Positions 47,380-56,750 of a DNA stretch of 64,000 bases are shown here, piece by piece. The notes beneath the pieces are model-generated. The model saw nothing but the letters and a program-made list of their open reading frames with translations, made no database searches and was not told the origin of the DNA. Position 1 is the first letter of the stretch. Each line of letters begins with the position of its first letter. Origin of the DNA: Desulfopila sp. IMCC35006 (lineage in GTDB: Bacteria; Desulfobacterota; Desulfobulbia; Desulfobulbales; Desulfocapsaceae); NCBI RefSeq assembly GCF_005116645.1, contig NZ_SWCM01000013.1:62001-126000 (forward strand). The letters run 5' to 3'. A program made the position numbers and the translations under genes.

Positions 47380-48309
47380 ATGAGCGAAACAACCATGCAG
47401 GAAGTCGTTGAACGAATTGAACCAGTCGATGACCGGCCGACCGGGTTCAGAGCGGTTCTTGCTGAATTCTGGTCCTATTTCAGTGAAAATCACGGTGCCG
47501 TCCTCGGGCTGTTTTTTTTCATCGGCGTAATCCTCGTCGCCATCTTTGCCAATCATATTGCCCCCCATCTTCCTAACCAGCAGTTTCGCGACGCGCTGCT
47601 GCAGCCACCCTTCTGGGAAGCCGGCGGCGATACGCGGTTTTTACTGGGCACCGATGCCATTGGCCGGGATATGCTGTCGCGGCTGATCTACGGCTCGCGC
47701 TATTCGCTTTTTATTGGCTGCATCGTCGTCTCAATTTCCCTGGTAGTCGGGGTGATACTTGGCCTTATCGCAGGTTTTTTCCGCGGCTGGGTGGATACCT
47801 TCATCATGCGCATCATGGATGTGGTTCTGGCCTTCCCCAGCCTGCTCCTCGCCCTGGTCCTGGTGGCCATTCTCGGACCCAGCCTGATCAACGCCATGAT
47901 TGCCATCGCCATCGTCCAGCAGCCGCATTATGTCCGCCTGACACGGGCGGCCGTCATGACGGAGATGACCAAGGACTATGTAACCGCGGCGCGAGTCATC
48001 GGCGTACGCTCGCTGCGGCTGATGTTTATTACCGTCCTGCCCAATTGCATGGCACCGCTGATCGTTCAGGCAGCTCTCAGCTTTTCCACCGCCATCCTGG
48101 ATGCTGCGGCCCTCGGATTTCTTGGCCTGGGCGCCCAGCCGCCGACCCCGGAATGGGGGACCATGCTGGCGGAAGCCCGTGAATTTATCCTCCGCGCCTG
48201 GTGGGTCGTCACTTTCCCCGGTGTTGCCATCCTGGTCACCGTTCTGGCCATTAACCTGATGGGCGACGGTCTGCGCGATGCCCTCGATCCGAAACTCAAA
48301 CGATCGTAA
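47380..48309 (+). CDS. dppC: Dipeptide ABC transporter permease DppC
   Basis: A 309-residue permease: N-terminal cytoplasmic region, six membrane segments, LLGTDAIGRDMLSRLIYGSR near residue 88 as in DppC/OppC, and the EAA loop DYVTAARVIGVRSLRLMFITVLPN near 198. The end LGLGAQPPTPEWGTMLAEAR is typical. It starts 2 bp after dppB. Confidence 0.93.
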   Translation: MSETTMQEVVERIEPVDDRPTGFRAVLAEFWSYFSENHGAVLGLFFFIGVILVAIFANHIAPHLPNQQFRDALLQPPFWEAGGDTRFLLGTDAIGRDMLSRLIYGSRYSLFIGCIVVSISLVVGVILGLIAGFFRGWVDTFIMRIMDVVLAFPSLLLALVLVAILGPSLINAMIAIAIVQQPHYVRLTRAAVMTEMTKDYVTAARVIGVRSLRLMFITVLPNCMAPLIVQAALSFSTAILDAAALGFLGLGAQPPTPEWGTMLAEAREFILRAWWVVTFPGVAILVTVLAINLMGDGLRDALDPKLKRS

Positions 48310-48315
48310 TTCACC

Positions 48316-49311
48316 ATGCCATTACTTGAAATAAAAAACCTCAGCGTAACCTTCAAAACGGCCGGTGGCGAGTTCACCGCTGTTGACAGGGTCTCCCTGA
48401 ATATTGCACCCGGCGAGATAGTCTCCATCGTCGGGGAATCCGGTTCGGGAAAATCCGTATCCATGCTGGCGCTGATGGGTCTTTTACCCTGGACTGCGAC
48501 GATAACAGCCGACACCCTCCGCTTTAACGGTCAGGACCTGAAAACCATCAGCAAAAAACAGCTCCGACAGATTATCGGCTCGCAAATGGCCATGATATTT
48601 CAGGAGCCGATGACCAGCCTCAATCCCTGTTTTACCATCGGGTTTCAACTGACGGAAGCTCTGAAAATCCATCTTGGCATGAACCGGGCGGAGAGGAAGA
48701 AACGGGCCATTGAACTGCTCGATCTGGTCGGTATCCCCGAACCCCAGAAAAGACTCGCGGCCTTTCCGCATCAGCTCTCAGGCGGAATGAACCAGCGGGT
48801 GATGATCGCCATGTCCATCTCCTGCAATCCCCTTCTGCTGATCGCCGATGAACCTACCACGGCGCTTGATGTCACCATTCAGGCCCAGATTCTGGACCTG
48901 CTGCTCAAACTGCAGAAGGAACAAAACATGTCCCTGGTGCTGATCACCCACGATATGGGCGTCGTCGCGGAGACTGCCGAACGGGTCGCAGTGCAGTATG
49001 CCGGGCAACAGGTGGAAAAACAGCTGATCAAAGGATTATTCTCCGATCCCCACCACCCCTATACCCAGGCCCTGCTCAATTCCCTGCCGGAGCGATCAAC
49101 TTCGAGAATCCTGCCGTCGATCGCCGGTGTTGTTCCCGGTCAATTCGACAAGCCCGTCGGCTGCCTCTTTTCCCCCCGCTGCCAATATGCCACGGAGCTT
49201 TGCCGCAGCACACCGCCCGTGGAGGCGTCGCCTGCCTTCGGTCGTGCCCTCTGTCACTATCCGCTTGCCGGGGGCCTCCCAACCAACTATCCCGAGGAGG
49301 TAAGCGCATGA
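48316..49311 (+). CDS. dppD: Dipeptide ABC transporter ATPase DppD
   Basis: A 331-residue ABC ATPase with Walker A GESGSGKS near residue 38, Q-loop [13 protein letters not shown], signature LSGGMNQRV, and Walker [13 protein letters not shown]. The C-terminal extension, with [16 protein letters not shown], matches the oligopeptide ATPase tail that binds an iron-sulfur cluster through Cys residues. It powers uptake together with DppF and overlaps it by 4 bp. Confidence 0.93.
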   Translation: MPLLEIKNLSVTFKTAGGEFTAVDRVSLNIAPGEIVSIVGESGSGKSVSMLALMGLLPWTATITADTLRFNGQDLKTISKKQLRQIIGSQMAMIFQEPMTSLNPCFTIGFQLTEALKIHLGMNRAERKKRAIELLDLVGIPEPQKRLAAFPHQLSGGMNQRVMIAMSISCNPLLLIADEPTTALDVTIQAQILDLLLKLQKEQNMSLVLITHDMGVVAETAERVAVQYAGQQVEKQLIKGLFSDPHHPYTQALLNSLPERSTSRILPSIAGVVPGQFDKPVGCLFSPRCQYATELCRSTPPVEASPAFGRALCHYPLAGGLPTNYPEEVSA

Positions 49312-50312
49312 AAGGTGAAGTTGTTCTGGAAGCCGAAAATTTGACCCGACACTATAAGGTTGACCGGGGCAGCTTTCAAAAACCGGCAATTTTAAAGGCT
49401 CTTGATGGCGCCTCCTTTAAGCTGGTCAAAGGAAAAACCCTCGCCGTTGTCGGTGAATCCGGCTGCGGCAAATCAACACTGGCACGACTGGTAACGATGA
49501 TTGAAAAGCCGACCTCCGGCGAACTCAATATCACCGGAATAAACATTGTTACCGCCGACAAATATGTACTCGACAGGCTGCACAAAAAGGTGCAGATCGT
49601 TTTCCAGGATCCCTATGGATCGCTCAACCCGCGCCAGAAAATAGGCCATGCCCTGGAGGAACCGCTGCTGGTCAACACCTCAATGAGCGGCAGGGAGAGA
49701 CGGGAGGCGGCGCTGGATATCATCAGGCTTGTCGGCCTGCGACCGGAATACTACGATCGTTATCCGCACATGTTCTCCGGAGGACAGCGGCAGCGAATCG
49801 CCGTGGCCAGGGCACTGATGCTCAATCCTGAGATTGTCGTGCTCGATGAGCCCGTTTCCGCGCTCGATGTGTCAATCCAGGCCCAGATTCTCAATCTCAT
49901 CGCGACGCTGCAGGAGCAGTTCGATCTGGCCTATATGTTTATCAGTCATGACCTGTCGGTTGTCAAACACATTGCCGATGAAGTTATGGTCATGTACTTA
50001 GGTAAACCCATTGAGTCCGGCAGCAGGGACACCCTGTTCAGCAAACCGCATCATCCCTACACAAGAGCGCTGCTTTCCGCAACTCCGGTGGCTGATCCAT
50101 TTCGGACCAAAGAACGAATAGTGCTCAAGGGAGAATTGCCTTCGCCGATTGCGCCGCCTTCCGGATGTACCTTCCATCCACGCTGCCCGTCGATGACTGA
50201 AATATGCCGCGGCAAACCGCCCGAGCTGACCGAAATTGACGGGTGTATGGTTGCTTGTTATCATCCTAAAACCTACCCTGACGGAGGAACCGATGAAATA
50301 TCTGCCCGTTAA
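49308..50312 (+). CDS. dppF: Dipeptide ABC transporter ATPase DppF
   Basis: A 334-residue ABC ATPase with Walker A GESGCGKST, Q-loop IVFQDPYGSLNPRQK, signature FSGGQRQRIAVARAL and Walker B IVVLDEPVSALD. The C-terminal SGCTFHPRCPSMTEIC again carries the Cys-rich oligopeptide tail. The ATGA overlap with dppD sets the start at 49308. Its end overlaps the aldo/keto reductase start by 20 bp. Confidence 0.93.
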   Translation: MKGEVVLEAENLTRHYKVDRGSFQKPAILKALDGASFKLVKGKTLAVVGESGCGKSTLARLVTMIEKPTSGELNITGINIVTADKYVLDRLHKKVQIVFQDPYGSLNPRQKIGHALEEPLLVNTSMSGRERREAALDIIRLVGLRPEYYDRYPHMFSGGQRQRIAVARALMLNPEIVVLDEPVSALDVSIQAQILNLIATLQEQFDLAYMFISHDLSVVKHIADEVMVMYLGKPIESGSRDTLFSKPHHPYTRALLSATPVADPFRTKERIVLKGELPSPIAPPSGCTFHPRCPSMTEICRGKPPELTEIDGCMVACYHPKTYPDGGTDEISAR

Positions 50313-51249
50313 CAATACCGATACAATTCCCGCCCTGGGTCTCGGCACCTGGAAATCAGACACCGGAGAAGTCGCCAGGGCGGTTTCCACGGCCCTTGAC
50401 ATCGGCTATCGTCACATCGATTGTGCATCCATCTATCAGAACCAGAAAGAGATCGGCACAGCCCTCGGTGAAGCCATCACTGCCAAACGGGTGAAGCGAG
50501 AGGAATTGTGGATAACCTCTAAGCTGTGGAACAACGCTCACGCACGAAAACATGTGCAGCCGGCACTGGAGCGAACACTTCTCGATCTGCAACTCGACTA
50601 TCTGGATCTTTTTCTTATCCACTGGCCGATCAATTTCCAACCCAATATTGTTTTCCCCAAACGCCCGGAAGAATTCCTTCCCCCGGAGGCCATTCCGATA
50701 ATCGAGACCTGGCAGGCAATGGAAAAAATGGTAAAAAAAGGCTTATGCCGGTTTATCGGCGTCTGCAATTTTAATCTTCCCCGGTTGATTGAGCTCAAAC
50801 GGCAGGCAGCTATTCAGCCGGTAATGAACCAGATAGAACTGCATCCCTATCTGCAGCAGCGAAAAATGGTCGAATATTGCAAAAATAACGGTCTGCTGCT
50901 CACGGCCTACTCGCCGCTTGGCTCTGGAGATCGGCCTGCGGCCCTGAAAAAAGACAACGAACCTTCGCTGCTTACCCAGCCAATTATTGTCGACATCGCG
51001 GAAAGAAATAATATGACGCCGGGGCAAGTGCTGCTGGTCTGGGGACTTTCCCGGGGCACCGTGGTCATTCCCAAGTCGACGCATCCGGAAAGACTGCAGG
51101 AAAATTTTCTGGCCGCCGACCTTGAGCTCGGGGCGACCGACCTGCTGGCAATAGATGGGCTTGAACAGGGCTACCGTTTTGTCGACGGCTCATTTTTCCA
51201 GTCTCCCGGCTCACCGTACACCGTCACCGGACTCTGGAAAGAGGAGTAA
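50293..51249 (+). CDS. Aldo/keto reductase, AKR1/AKR5-like
   Basis: A 318-residue NADPH-dependent reductase. GYRHIDCASIYQNQKEIG holds the catalytic Asp and Tyr, ITSKLWN the Lys, and LFLIHWPIN the His; VIPKSTHPERLQENF binds the cofactor phosphate. It resembles the alcohol- and aldose-reductase branch, unlike the other aldo/keto reductase at 10535. GGAGG precedes the ATG, which overlaps dppF by 20 bp, so it is probably in the dpp transcript. The physiological substrate is unknown. Confidence 0.9.
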   Translation: MKYLPVNNTDTIPALGLGTWKSDTGEVARAVSTALDIGYRHIDCASIYQNQKEIGTALGEAITAKRVKREELWITSKLWNNAHARKHVQPALERTLLDLQLDYLDLFLIHWPINFQPNIVFPKRPEEFLPPEAIPIIETWQAMEKMVKKGLCRFIGVCNFNLPRLIELKRQAAIQPVMNQIELHPYLQQRKMVEYCKNNGLLLTAYSPLGSGDRPAALKKDNEPSLLTQPIIVDIAERNNMTPGQVLLVWGLSRGTVVIPKSTHPERLQENFLAADLELGATDLLAIDGLEQGYRFVDGSFFQSPGSPYTVTGLWKEE

Positions 51250-51412
51250 GGCAAGGCATTTGTAAAACGGGCCTGAGGGCAGAGCAATCTTCATCTGCGT
51301 TGCGTCCGCAGGAAGCACCCTTGGGCTCCCATAGTCGGTTTTACCAGTTTATTAACGCATTACTCTATGTCTTCTCGTTTGGTTGTACTCTTCAACAACA
51401 GGAGTGTCAGTC

Positions 51413-51946
51413 ATGCTAGCAGAAGGTATCAATCCCAACGCAACAGCCCTTCCCGCCACAAGCCCCGCCCAGGATCATCGGCTGCGGATGGTTAATCGCA
51501 CCATGCAGCTCTATCGCAATGAACCCCATGGCCTGATTGAAACCTTGCACACCGTTCAGGAATCGTTCGGCTATCTGGAAGAGCCCATCCTGAGATACGT
51601 TGCTGCTGCACTGCAAGTACCGCTGAGCAGGGTTTACGCGGTGGCCACCTTTTATCATTCTTTTACCTTAAGGCCGCCGGGGGAGCACACCTGTGTCATA
51701 TGCCGGGGAACCGCCTGTTATATCGGCGGTTCGGGCCAGATATTGGACAGAATCAAAGAAAAAGTCGGTATTGCCACGGGGGAAACGACAGCGGACGGCA
51801 AGGTCTCTCTGCTTGAGGCACGCTGTCTCGGATCATGCGGACTTGCCCCGGCAGGCGTCTTTGACGGCGAGGTTACCGGCAAATTGAGTCCGGAAAAAGT
51901 CCTTGAAAAAATAGGGAGATGGCAGCACCATGACCCTGAACATTGA
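51413..51946 (+). CDS. hoxE: Bidirectional hydrogenase diaphorase subunit HoxE
   Basis: A 177-residue NuoE-like thioredoxin-fold protein with a [2Fe-2S] site: Cys residues in CVICRGTACYIGG and EARCLGSCGLAP. ESFGYLEEPILRYVA and VYAVATFYHSF are typical of HoxE/NuoE. It is the electron-transfer subunit that joins the diaphorase of NAD-linked [NiFe] hydrogenases. The ATG at 51413 is preferred because CAGGAG precedes it; a frame extension upstream lacks this. It overlaps hoxF by 17 bp. Confidence 0.92.
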   Translation: MLAEGINPNATALPATSPAQDHRLRMVNRTMQLYRNEPHGLIETLHTVQESFGYLEEPILRYVAAALQVPLSRVYAVATFYHSFTLRPPGEHTCVICRGTACYIGGSGQILDRIKEKVGIATGETTADGKVSLLEARCLGSCGLAPAGVFDGEVTGKLSPEKVLEKIGRWQHHDPEH

Positions 51947-53576
51947 AGATCTGCAGCAGATAGCCAGGATTGAAAAGTCGAAGAAGGACGGCTTCCAGCA
52001 CCGCATCAATGTCTGCCTTGCGGCGGGATGTTTATCATGCGGTAGCGGGCTTATCAAGGAGGCCCTGGAAAAAGAAGTGACCCGGCGCGGTCTTGACAGC
52101 TGGTGCAAAATCACCGGGGTTGGCTGCCTGGGACTCTGCGCCGAGGGGCCTCTTCTGTCTCTGCCGACGAGCGGCAGCTATTATCAGGGGGTGCAGGTCT
52201 CCGATGTCCCGGAAATCCTCGATTCTCTCAACGGCAGTCCGGTAGCACGGCTGGTCTGTCCCGCCGAGACCCCTTTTTTTCAGCGCCAGGTACGCATTGT
52301 CACGGAAAATTGCGGACGGATCGATCCGGAGCGGATTGAAGAATACATTGCCGAAGACGGCTATGCCGGGCTTTATCAGGCCCTTACCCAGATGACCCCA
52401 CAGGAGATCATCGACCAGGTGTCCGGCAGCGGTTTACGGGGCAGGGGCGGGGCAGGGTATCCTACCGGCCTGAAATGGATGAGCATGGCCAAGGCGATGG
52501 GGTCGACAAAGTTTATCATCTGCAATGGCGATGAGGGCGATCCCGGGGCCTTTATGGATCGCAGCGTACTGGAAAGCGACCCGCATCGGGTAATTGAGGG
52601 AATGGTTATCGCGGGATATGCCACCGGGGCAAACCAGGGCTTCATCTATGTCCGGGCGGAGTATCCGCTCGCCGTCAAACGGCTTCGACTGGCCTTATCC
52701 CAGGCAGAACGCATGGGCATGATCGGCAACAATATCTTCAACACCTCCTTTCATTTCAATCTGCAGGTTCGTCTGGGCGCCGGGGCCTTTGTCTGCGGGG
52801 AAGAGACCGCTCTTATCGCCTCAATTGAAGGACGGATGGGCCGGCCCCGGCCAAGGCCACCGTTCCCGGTGGAATTCGGCTTATGGGATCACCCTACCAT
52901 GATTAATAATGTCGAAACCCTGGCCAATATTGCCCCCATCATCCGCAGGGGCAGCCAGTGGTTTGCCGGCATCGGGACAGAAAAGAGCAAAGGAACCAAG
53001 GTCTTTGCCCTGGCTGGCAAAGTCGTCAATACCGGCCTTATCGAAATCCCCATGGGCACATCGTTACGTGATATCGTCTTTGCTATCGGCGGCGGCATCC
53101 CCCAGGGCGGACGATTCAAAGCAGTACAGACCGGCGGCCCCTCGGGCGGCTGTATTCCTGAGCAGTTTCTCGATATGCCGGTGGATTACGATTCTCTTGC
53201 CCAGGTCGGGTCGATCATGGGATCCGGCGGCATGATCGTCATGGATGCATCTTCCTGCATGGTCGATGTGGCCAGGTTTTTCATGGAATTCTGCATGTCC
53301 GAATCCTGCGGAAAATGCGTGCCCTGCCGGGTGGGAACGCGGCAGATCTATGATATTCTCGGCAAGATAACGGCGAGTCGAGCCACAATGGCTGAGTTTA
53401 CGATGCTGGAAGATCTGTGCGATCTCATCAAAAATACCAGCCTCTGCGGACTGGGCCAGAGCGCTCCCAATCCGGTGTTGACCACTCTTAAATATTTCCG
53501 GGATGAATACCTGGCCCATATCCATGACCGGCAATGCCTGGCTGGAGCGTGCAAGAAAGCAGAGGAGGTACTATGA
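51930..53576 (+). CDS. hoxF: Bidirectional hydrogenase diaphorase subunit HoxF
   Basis: A 548-residue NuoF-like flavoprotein. The N-terminus has a thioredoxin-like [2Fe-2S] region ([12 protein letters not shown] and GCLGLC), then the FMN/NAD domain with [18 protein letters not shown] and [13 protein letters not shown], and a [4Fe-4S] site in [10 protein letters not shown] plus a later Cys. It exchanges electrons between NAD(P)H and the hydrogenase iron-sulfur chain. Its end overlaps hoxU by 4 bp. Confidence 0.95.
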   Translation: MTLNIEDLQQIARIEKSKKDGFQHRINVCLAAGCLSCGSGLIKEALEKEVTRRGLDSWCKITGVGCLGLCAEGPLLSLPTSGSYYQGVQVSDVPEILDSLNGSPVARLVCPAETPFFQRQVRIVTENCGRIDPERIEEYIAEDGYAGLYQALTQMTPQEIIDQVSGSGLRGRGGAGYPTGLKWMSMAKAMGSTKFIICNGDEGDPGAFMDRSVLESDPHRVIEGMVIAGYATGANQGFIYVRAEYPLAVKRLRLALSQAERMGMIGNNIFNTSFHFNLQVRLGAGAFVCGEETALIASIEGRMGRPRPRPPFPVEFGLWDHPTMINNVETLANIAPIIRRGSQWFAGIGTEKSKGTKVFALAGKVVNTGLIEIPMGTSLRDIVFAIGGGIPQGGRFKAVQTGGPSGGCIPEQFLDMPVDYDSLAQVGSIMGSGGMIVMDASSCMVDVARFFMEFCMSESCGKCVPCRVGTRQIYDILGKITASRATMAEFTMLEDLCDLIKNTSLCGLGQSAPNPVLTTLKYFRDEYLAHIHDRQCLAGACKKAEEVL

Positions 53577-54340
53577 AACAGCATCCGCCCAAAAAAGTGC
53601 GGTCCGATCTCAATCCTTCCCGGCTGCTGACTTTTAAGATTGACGACCGGGATGTCACCGCCCATGAGGACGAAACAATTCTGAGCGTTGCCCGGCAGAA
53701 CAATATCATCATCCCGACCCTCTGCCATCTGGACGGCTTGTCGGAAAGGGGGGCGTGCAGATTGTGTATCGTTGAAGTCAGGGGAAGCACCAAACTGCTG
53801 CCCGCCTGCGTCACCTTTCCCAGGCAGGATATGGAGATTATCACCAACTCCAAACGGGTGATCAACTATCGAAAAAAAATCCTCGAGCTCTTATTCACCG
53901 AGCGGAACCATGTCTGCTCGGTGTGCGTCGCCAACGGTCATTGCGAACTCCAGAATCTGGCCGTGGAACTGGGGGTCGACCATGTCCGGTACCCGTATCT
54001 GTATCCCCGGCATGATGTCGATGCCTCGCACAGCCGCTTTTGCATCGACCATAACCGGTGTGTGCTGTGCCTGCGTTGTGTTCGCGTCTGCGACGAGATA
54101 GAAGGGGCGCATACCTGGGATATCATGGGTCGCGGCATGACCTCAAAGGTCATAACCGACCTCAATCAGCCCTGGGGAACATCGGAAACCTGCACCGGAT
54201 GCGGTAAATGTGTGCAGGTCTGCCCGACCGGGGCCTTGACCGAGAAAGGCAAGTCGGTGGCGGAGATGAGCAAACGCCGCCAATTCTTGCCATACCTGCA
54301 GATGATGCGAGGGAGGCAGGGCGGATCATGGCAAAAATAA
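53573..54340 (+). CDS. hoxU: Bidirectional hydrogenase diaphorase subunit HoxU
   Basis: A 255-residue iron-sulfur protein like the N-terminal part of NuoG. It has a plant-type [2Fe-2S] site ([15 protein letters not shown] and LLPACVT), a His-Cys3 [4Fe-4S] site ([15 protein letters not shown]), and two ferredoxin-type [4Fe-4S] sites ([12 protein letters not shown] and [14 protein letters not shown]). It passes electrons between HoxF/E and HoxY. The start overlaps hoxF by 4 bp, the end overlaps hoxY by 13 bp. Confidence 0.94.
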   Translation: MKQHPPKKVRSDLNPSRLLTFKIDDRDVTAHEDETILSVARQNNIIIPTLCHLDGLSERGACRLCIVEVRGSTKLLPACVTFPRQDMEIITNSKRVINYRKKILELLFTERNHVCSVCVANGHCELQNLAVELGVDHVRYPYLYPRHDVDASHSRFCIDHNRCVLCLRCVRVCDEIEGAHTWDIMGRGMTSKVITDLNQPWGTSETCTGCGKCVQVCPTGALTEKGKSVAEMSKRRQFLPYLQMMRGRQGGSWQK

Positions 54341-54891
54341 GTCTCGCGACAATCTGGCTTGACGGCTGCTCCGGCTGTCATATGTCCTTTCTCGATATGG
54401 ACGAACGGTTCCTTGACCTCGCCGGCCAGGTGGACATCCTCTTCAGCCCGCTGGTCGACAACAAAGTATTCCCCGACCACGTCGATGTCACCCTGGTGGA
54501 AGGGGCGGTCAGCAACGACAGCGATAAAAAGAACATCGCGATTATCCGGCAGCAGAGCACCATTGTCGTTGCTTTCGGCGACTGCGCCATTACCGCCAAC
54601 GTGCCGGGCATGCGCAACAGGTATCCGGTTGAAGCGGTGTTACAGCGGGCCTATATTGAAAATGCGGCGCCACCGCAGCAACGCAGCAATGGCCAGCCCA
54701 GCAAAGAAGGCATCTCTTTTCATACAGTGCCTCAACTTGCCAGGATGGCCCGACCAATTCACGAATGCATCCCGGTCGATTTCTTTTTGCCCGGCTGTCC
54801 GCCGCCACCCCGGGCAATTCTCTATCTCCTTACCGAAATCCTGGCCGGGCGCACTCCGCAGATGCACGGCTGGACGAGGTTCGGCGCATGA
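54328..54891 (+). CDS. hoxY: NAD-reducing [NiFe] hydrogenase small subunit HoxY
   Basis: A 187-residue small subunit, the short type of group 3d hydrogenases without a signal peptide. The proximal [4Fe-4S] ligands are seen in [21 protein letters not shown] and LPGCPPPP. It docks with HoxH and carries electrons from the NiFe site. The ATG at 54328 matches the family start; an earlier in-frame ATG lies deep within hoxU. Confidence 0.93.
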   Translation: MAKISLATIWLDGCSGCHMSFLDMDERFLDLAGQVDILFSPLVDNKVFPDHVDVTLVEGAVSNDSDKKNIAIIRQQSTIVVAFGDCAITANVPGMRNRYPVEAVLQRAYIENAAPPQQRSNGQPSKEGISFHTVPQLARMARPIHECIPVDFFLPGCPPPPRAILYLLTEILAGRTPQMHGWTRFGA

Positions 54892-54935
54892 CCATGGCCG
54901 GCACAGATTTACAGATCTTTGTTTGAGGTGCAGTG

Positions 54936-56351
54936 ATGGCGAAGACGATTACCATAGAACCAATCTCCCGAATCGAAGGACATGGCATGATCACCATCGT
55001 CGTCGAAGATGACGGCAGCATCGGCGATGCCAGGTTTCATGTAACCCAGTTCAGAGGTTTTGAAAAATTATGTGAGGGCAGACCCTATTATGAGATGGTG
55101 TCGATCACCGAGAGAATCTGCGGTATCTGCCCGGTCAGTCATGCTCTTGCCTCCAGCAAGGCCTGTGACAGCATCCTTGGCGTGCATCCACCGGAAACCG
55201 CGGTCATGCTCCGCCGTTTGCTCAATTGCGGCGAATTTATCCAGTCCCATGCGCTCAGTTTCTTCTATCTTTCCTCCCCTGATTTACTGCTGGGCATGGA
55301 TACAGATCCTGAAAAACGCAACATCGTCGGGGTGATCGAGGCCTATCCCGAACTTGCCAGGAGTGGCATTCGCCTGCGTAAAATAGGTCAACAGGTCATC
55401 GAACTGCTCAGCGGCAAGCGCATCCATGCCGCCTGGGTGGTACCCGGAGGAGTCAATGCACCGTTTACTGCCGAACATCGCGATACCATACGGCAGATGA
55501 TTCCGGAAGCCCTGGAGATCACTACCCACACCTTGACCATGTTCAAGAAATCTCTGGAGAATTTTCGCGAGGAGATCCAAACCTTTGCCAATTTCCCGAC
55601 CCTGTTCATGGGCATGGTGGACAAAGACGGCAACCTGGAACATGTCGACGGCAGACTACGGATCATCGATGCCAAAGGCAATATCATCGCCGACACTGTC
55701 GATCCGGCAGACTACCAGCAAATCATCGCCGAAGAGGTGGAACAGTGGTCCTATCTGAAATTCCCCTACTATAAACCCATGGGCTACCCGGCAGGGATAT
55801 ACCGGGTGGGACCGGCCGCCCGGCTGAATGTCTGCAACGGCTGCGGTACGCCTCTGGCGGACGAGGAGTGGGCCGAATTCAGAGCTCTGGAACGCGGGCC
55901 GGTGATGAGCTCGTTTTTCAATCATTATGCCCGGTTGATCGAGATACTTTTCTGTATCGAAACCATGCAAAAGCTCCTTGATGATCCTGCTCTTCTCAGT
56001 CCCCGGATACGGGCCTATGCCCAGCCAAATTTTCTGGAAGGTATCGGCTGCGTCGAGGCGCCAAGAGGGACTCTTCTGCACCACTACCAGGTGGATGAAA
56101 ATGGCCTGATGACCTGGGCCAACCTTATTGTCGCCACGGGCCATAACAACCTGGCGATGAACCGGGGAGTGCTGCAGGTGGCGAAACGGTTTATCACCGG
56201 CACTGAGGTCTCGGAAGGGGCGTTGAATCGGCTGGAAGCGGTTATCCGGGCCTTTGACCCCTGTCTGAGCTGCTCAACCCATGCGCTTGGCGGGATGCCG
56301 TTTACCATTTCCTTTAGAAAACGGGACGGCACGCTTCTCCAAACATTATAG
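54936..56351 (+). CDS. hoxH: NAD-reducing [NiFe] hydrogenase large subunit HoxH
   Basis: A 471-residue catalytic subunit. The four NiFe-ligating Cys occur in ERICGICPVSHAL (N-terminal CxxC) and DPCLSCSTHAL (C-terminal CxxC). About 20 residues follow the C-terminal His, the peptide normally removed during maturation. All nickel ligands are Cys, not selenocysteine. TTGAGG precedes the start at 54936. No hoxW-like protease or hyp genes are in the window, so maturation genes must lie elsewhere. Confidence 0.95.
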   Translation: MAKTITIEPISRIEGHGMITIVVEDDGSIGDARFHVTQFRGFEKLCEGRPYYEMVSITERICGICPVSHALASSKACDSILGVHPPETAVMLRRLLNCGEFIQSHALSFFYLSSPDLLLGMDTDPEKRNIVGVIEAYPELARSGIRLRKIGQQVIELLSGKRIHAAWVVPGGVNAPFTAEHRDTIRQMIPEALEITTHTLTMFKKSLENFREEIQTFANFPTLFMGMVDKDGNLEHVDGRLRIIDAKGNIIADTVDPADYQQIIAEEVEQWSYLKFPYYKPMGYPAGIYRVGPAARLNVCNGCGTPLADEEWAEFRALERGPVMSSFFNHYARLIEILFCIETMQKLLDDPALLSPRIRAYAQPNFLEGIGCVEAPRGTLLHHYQVDENGLMTWANLIVATGHNNLAMNRGVLQVAKRFITGTEVSEGALNRLEAVIRAFDPCLSCSTHALGGMPFTISFRKRDGTLLQTL

Positions 56352-56375
56352 CCAGGGACACCACAGCATCATTTG

Positions 56376-56750
56376 TCACTTCTGCTCGATCGTCGCCAGC
56401 AGCTGACGAATGTCTTCGAAAGAAAAAGGTTTATGCAAAAATCCGCTCGCCCCCGCTTCGAGGACATCCCTGCAGGTTGTTTCAGTAGCGTGACCTGAAA
56501 CCAGGAAGACAGGCAGTGTCGGCCATTTTTCCCGGCACTGTCGCAGAAAGCCCATCCCGTCAAGCCTGGGCATACGCATATCAACAAAAGCGGCATCGTA
56601 GTGCTTTGCCTCCAGCATCTGTATGCCGGTGAACCCTTCCTCGGCCTCATCAACATTGTGTCCCAGAAAGCGTAAAAATTCTCTCAAGGTAAAACGAACA
56701 ATTTCCTCATCGTCGACCAGTAGCAACGATAATGATTCAGGTAGGCTCAC
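56376..56750 (-). CDS. Stand-alone receiver-domain response regulator
   Basis: A 124-residue single receiver domain: acidic pair in LLVDDEEIV, phospho-acceptor in AFVDMRMPRLDG near residue 57, Ser in VFLVSGHAT, and Lys in HKPFSFEDIRQLL. It has no output domain, so it must act by protein contact, as CheY or a phosphorelay protein does. It overlaps the upstream kinase gene by 14 bp and is the last gene of an operon with two solute-binding proteins. Confidence 0.9.
   Translation of the reverse strand: MSLPESLSLLLVDDEEIVRFTLREFLRFLGHNVDEAEEGFTGIQMLEAKHYDAAFVDMRMPRLDGMGFLRQCREKWPTLPVFLVSGHATETTCRDVLEAGASGFLHKPFSFEDIRQLLATIEQK

Noticed and set aside
54936-56351. Selenocysteine in the hydrogenase large subunit
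   Set aside because: Both CxxC motifs are plain Cys codons and no in-frame TGA interrupts the gene.
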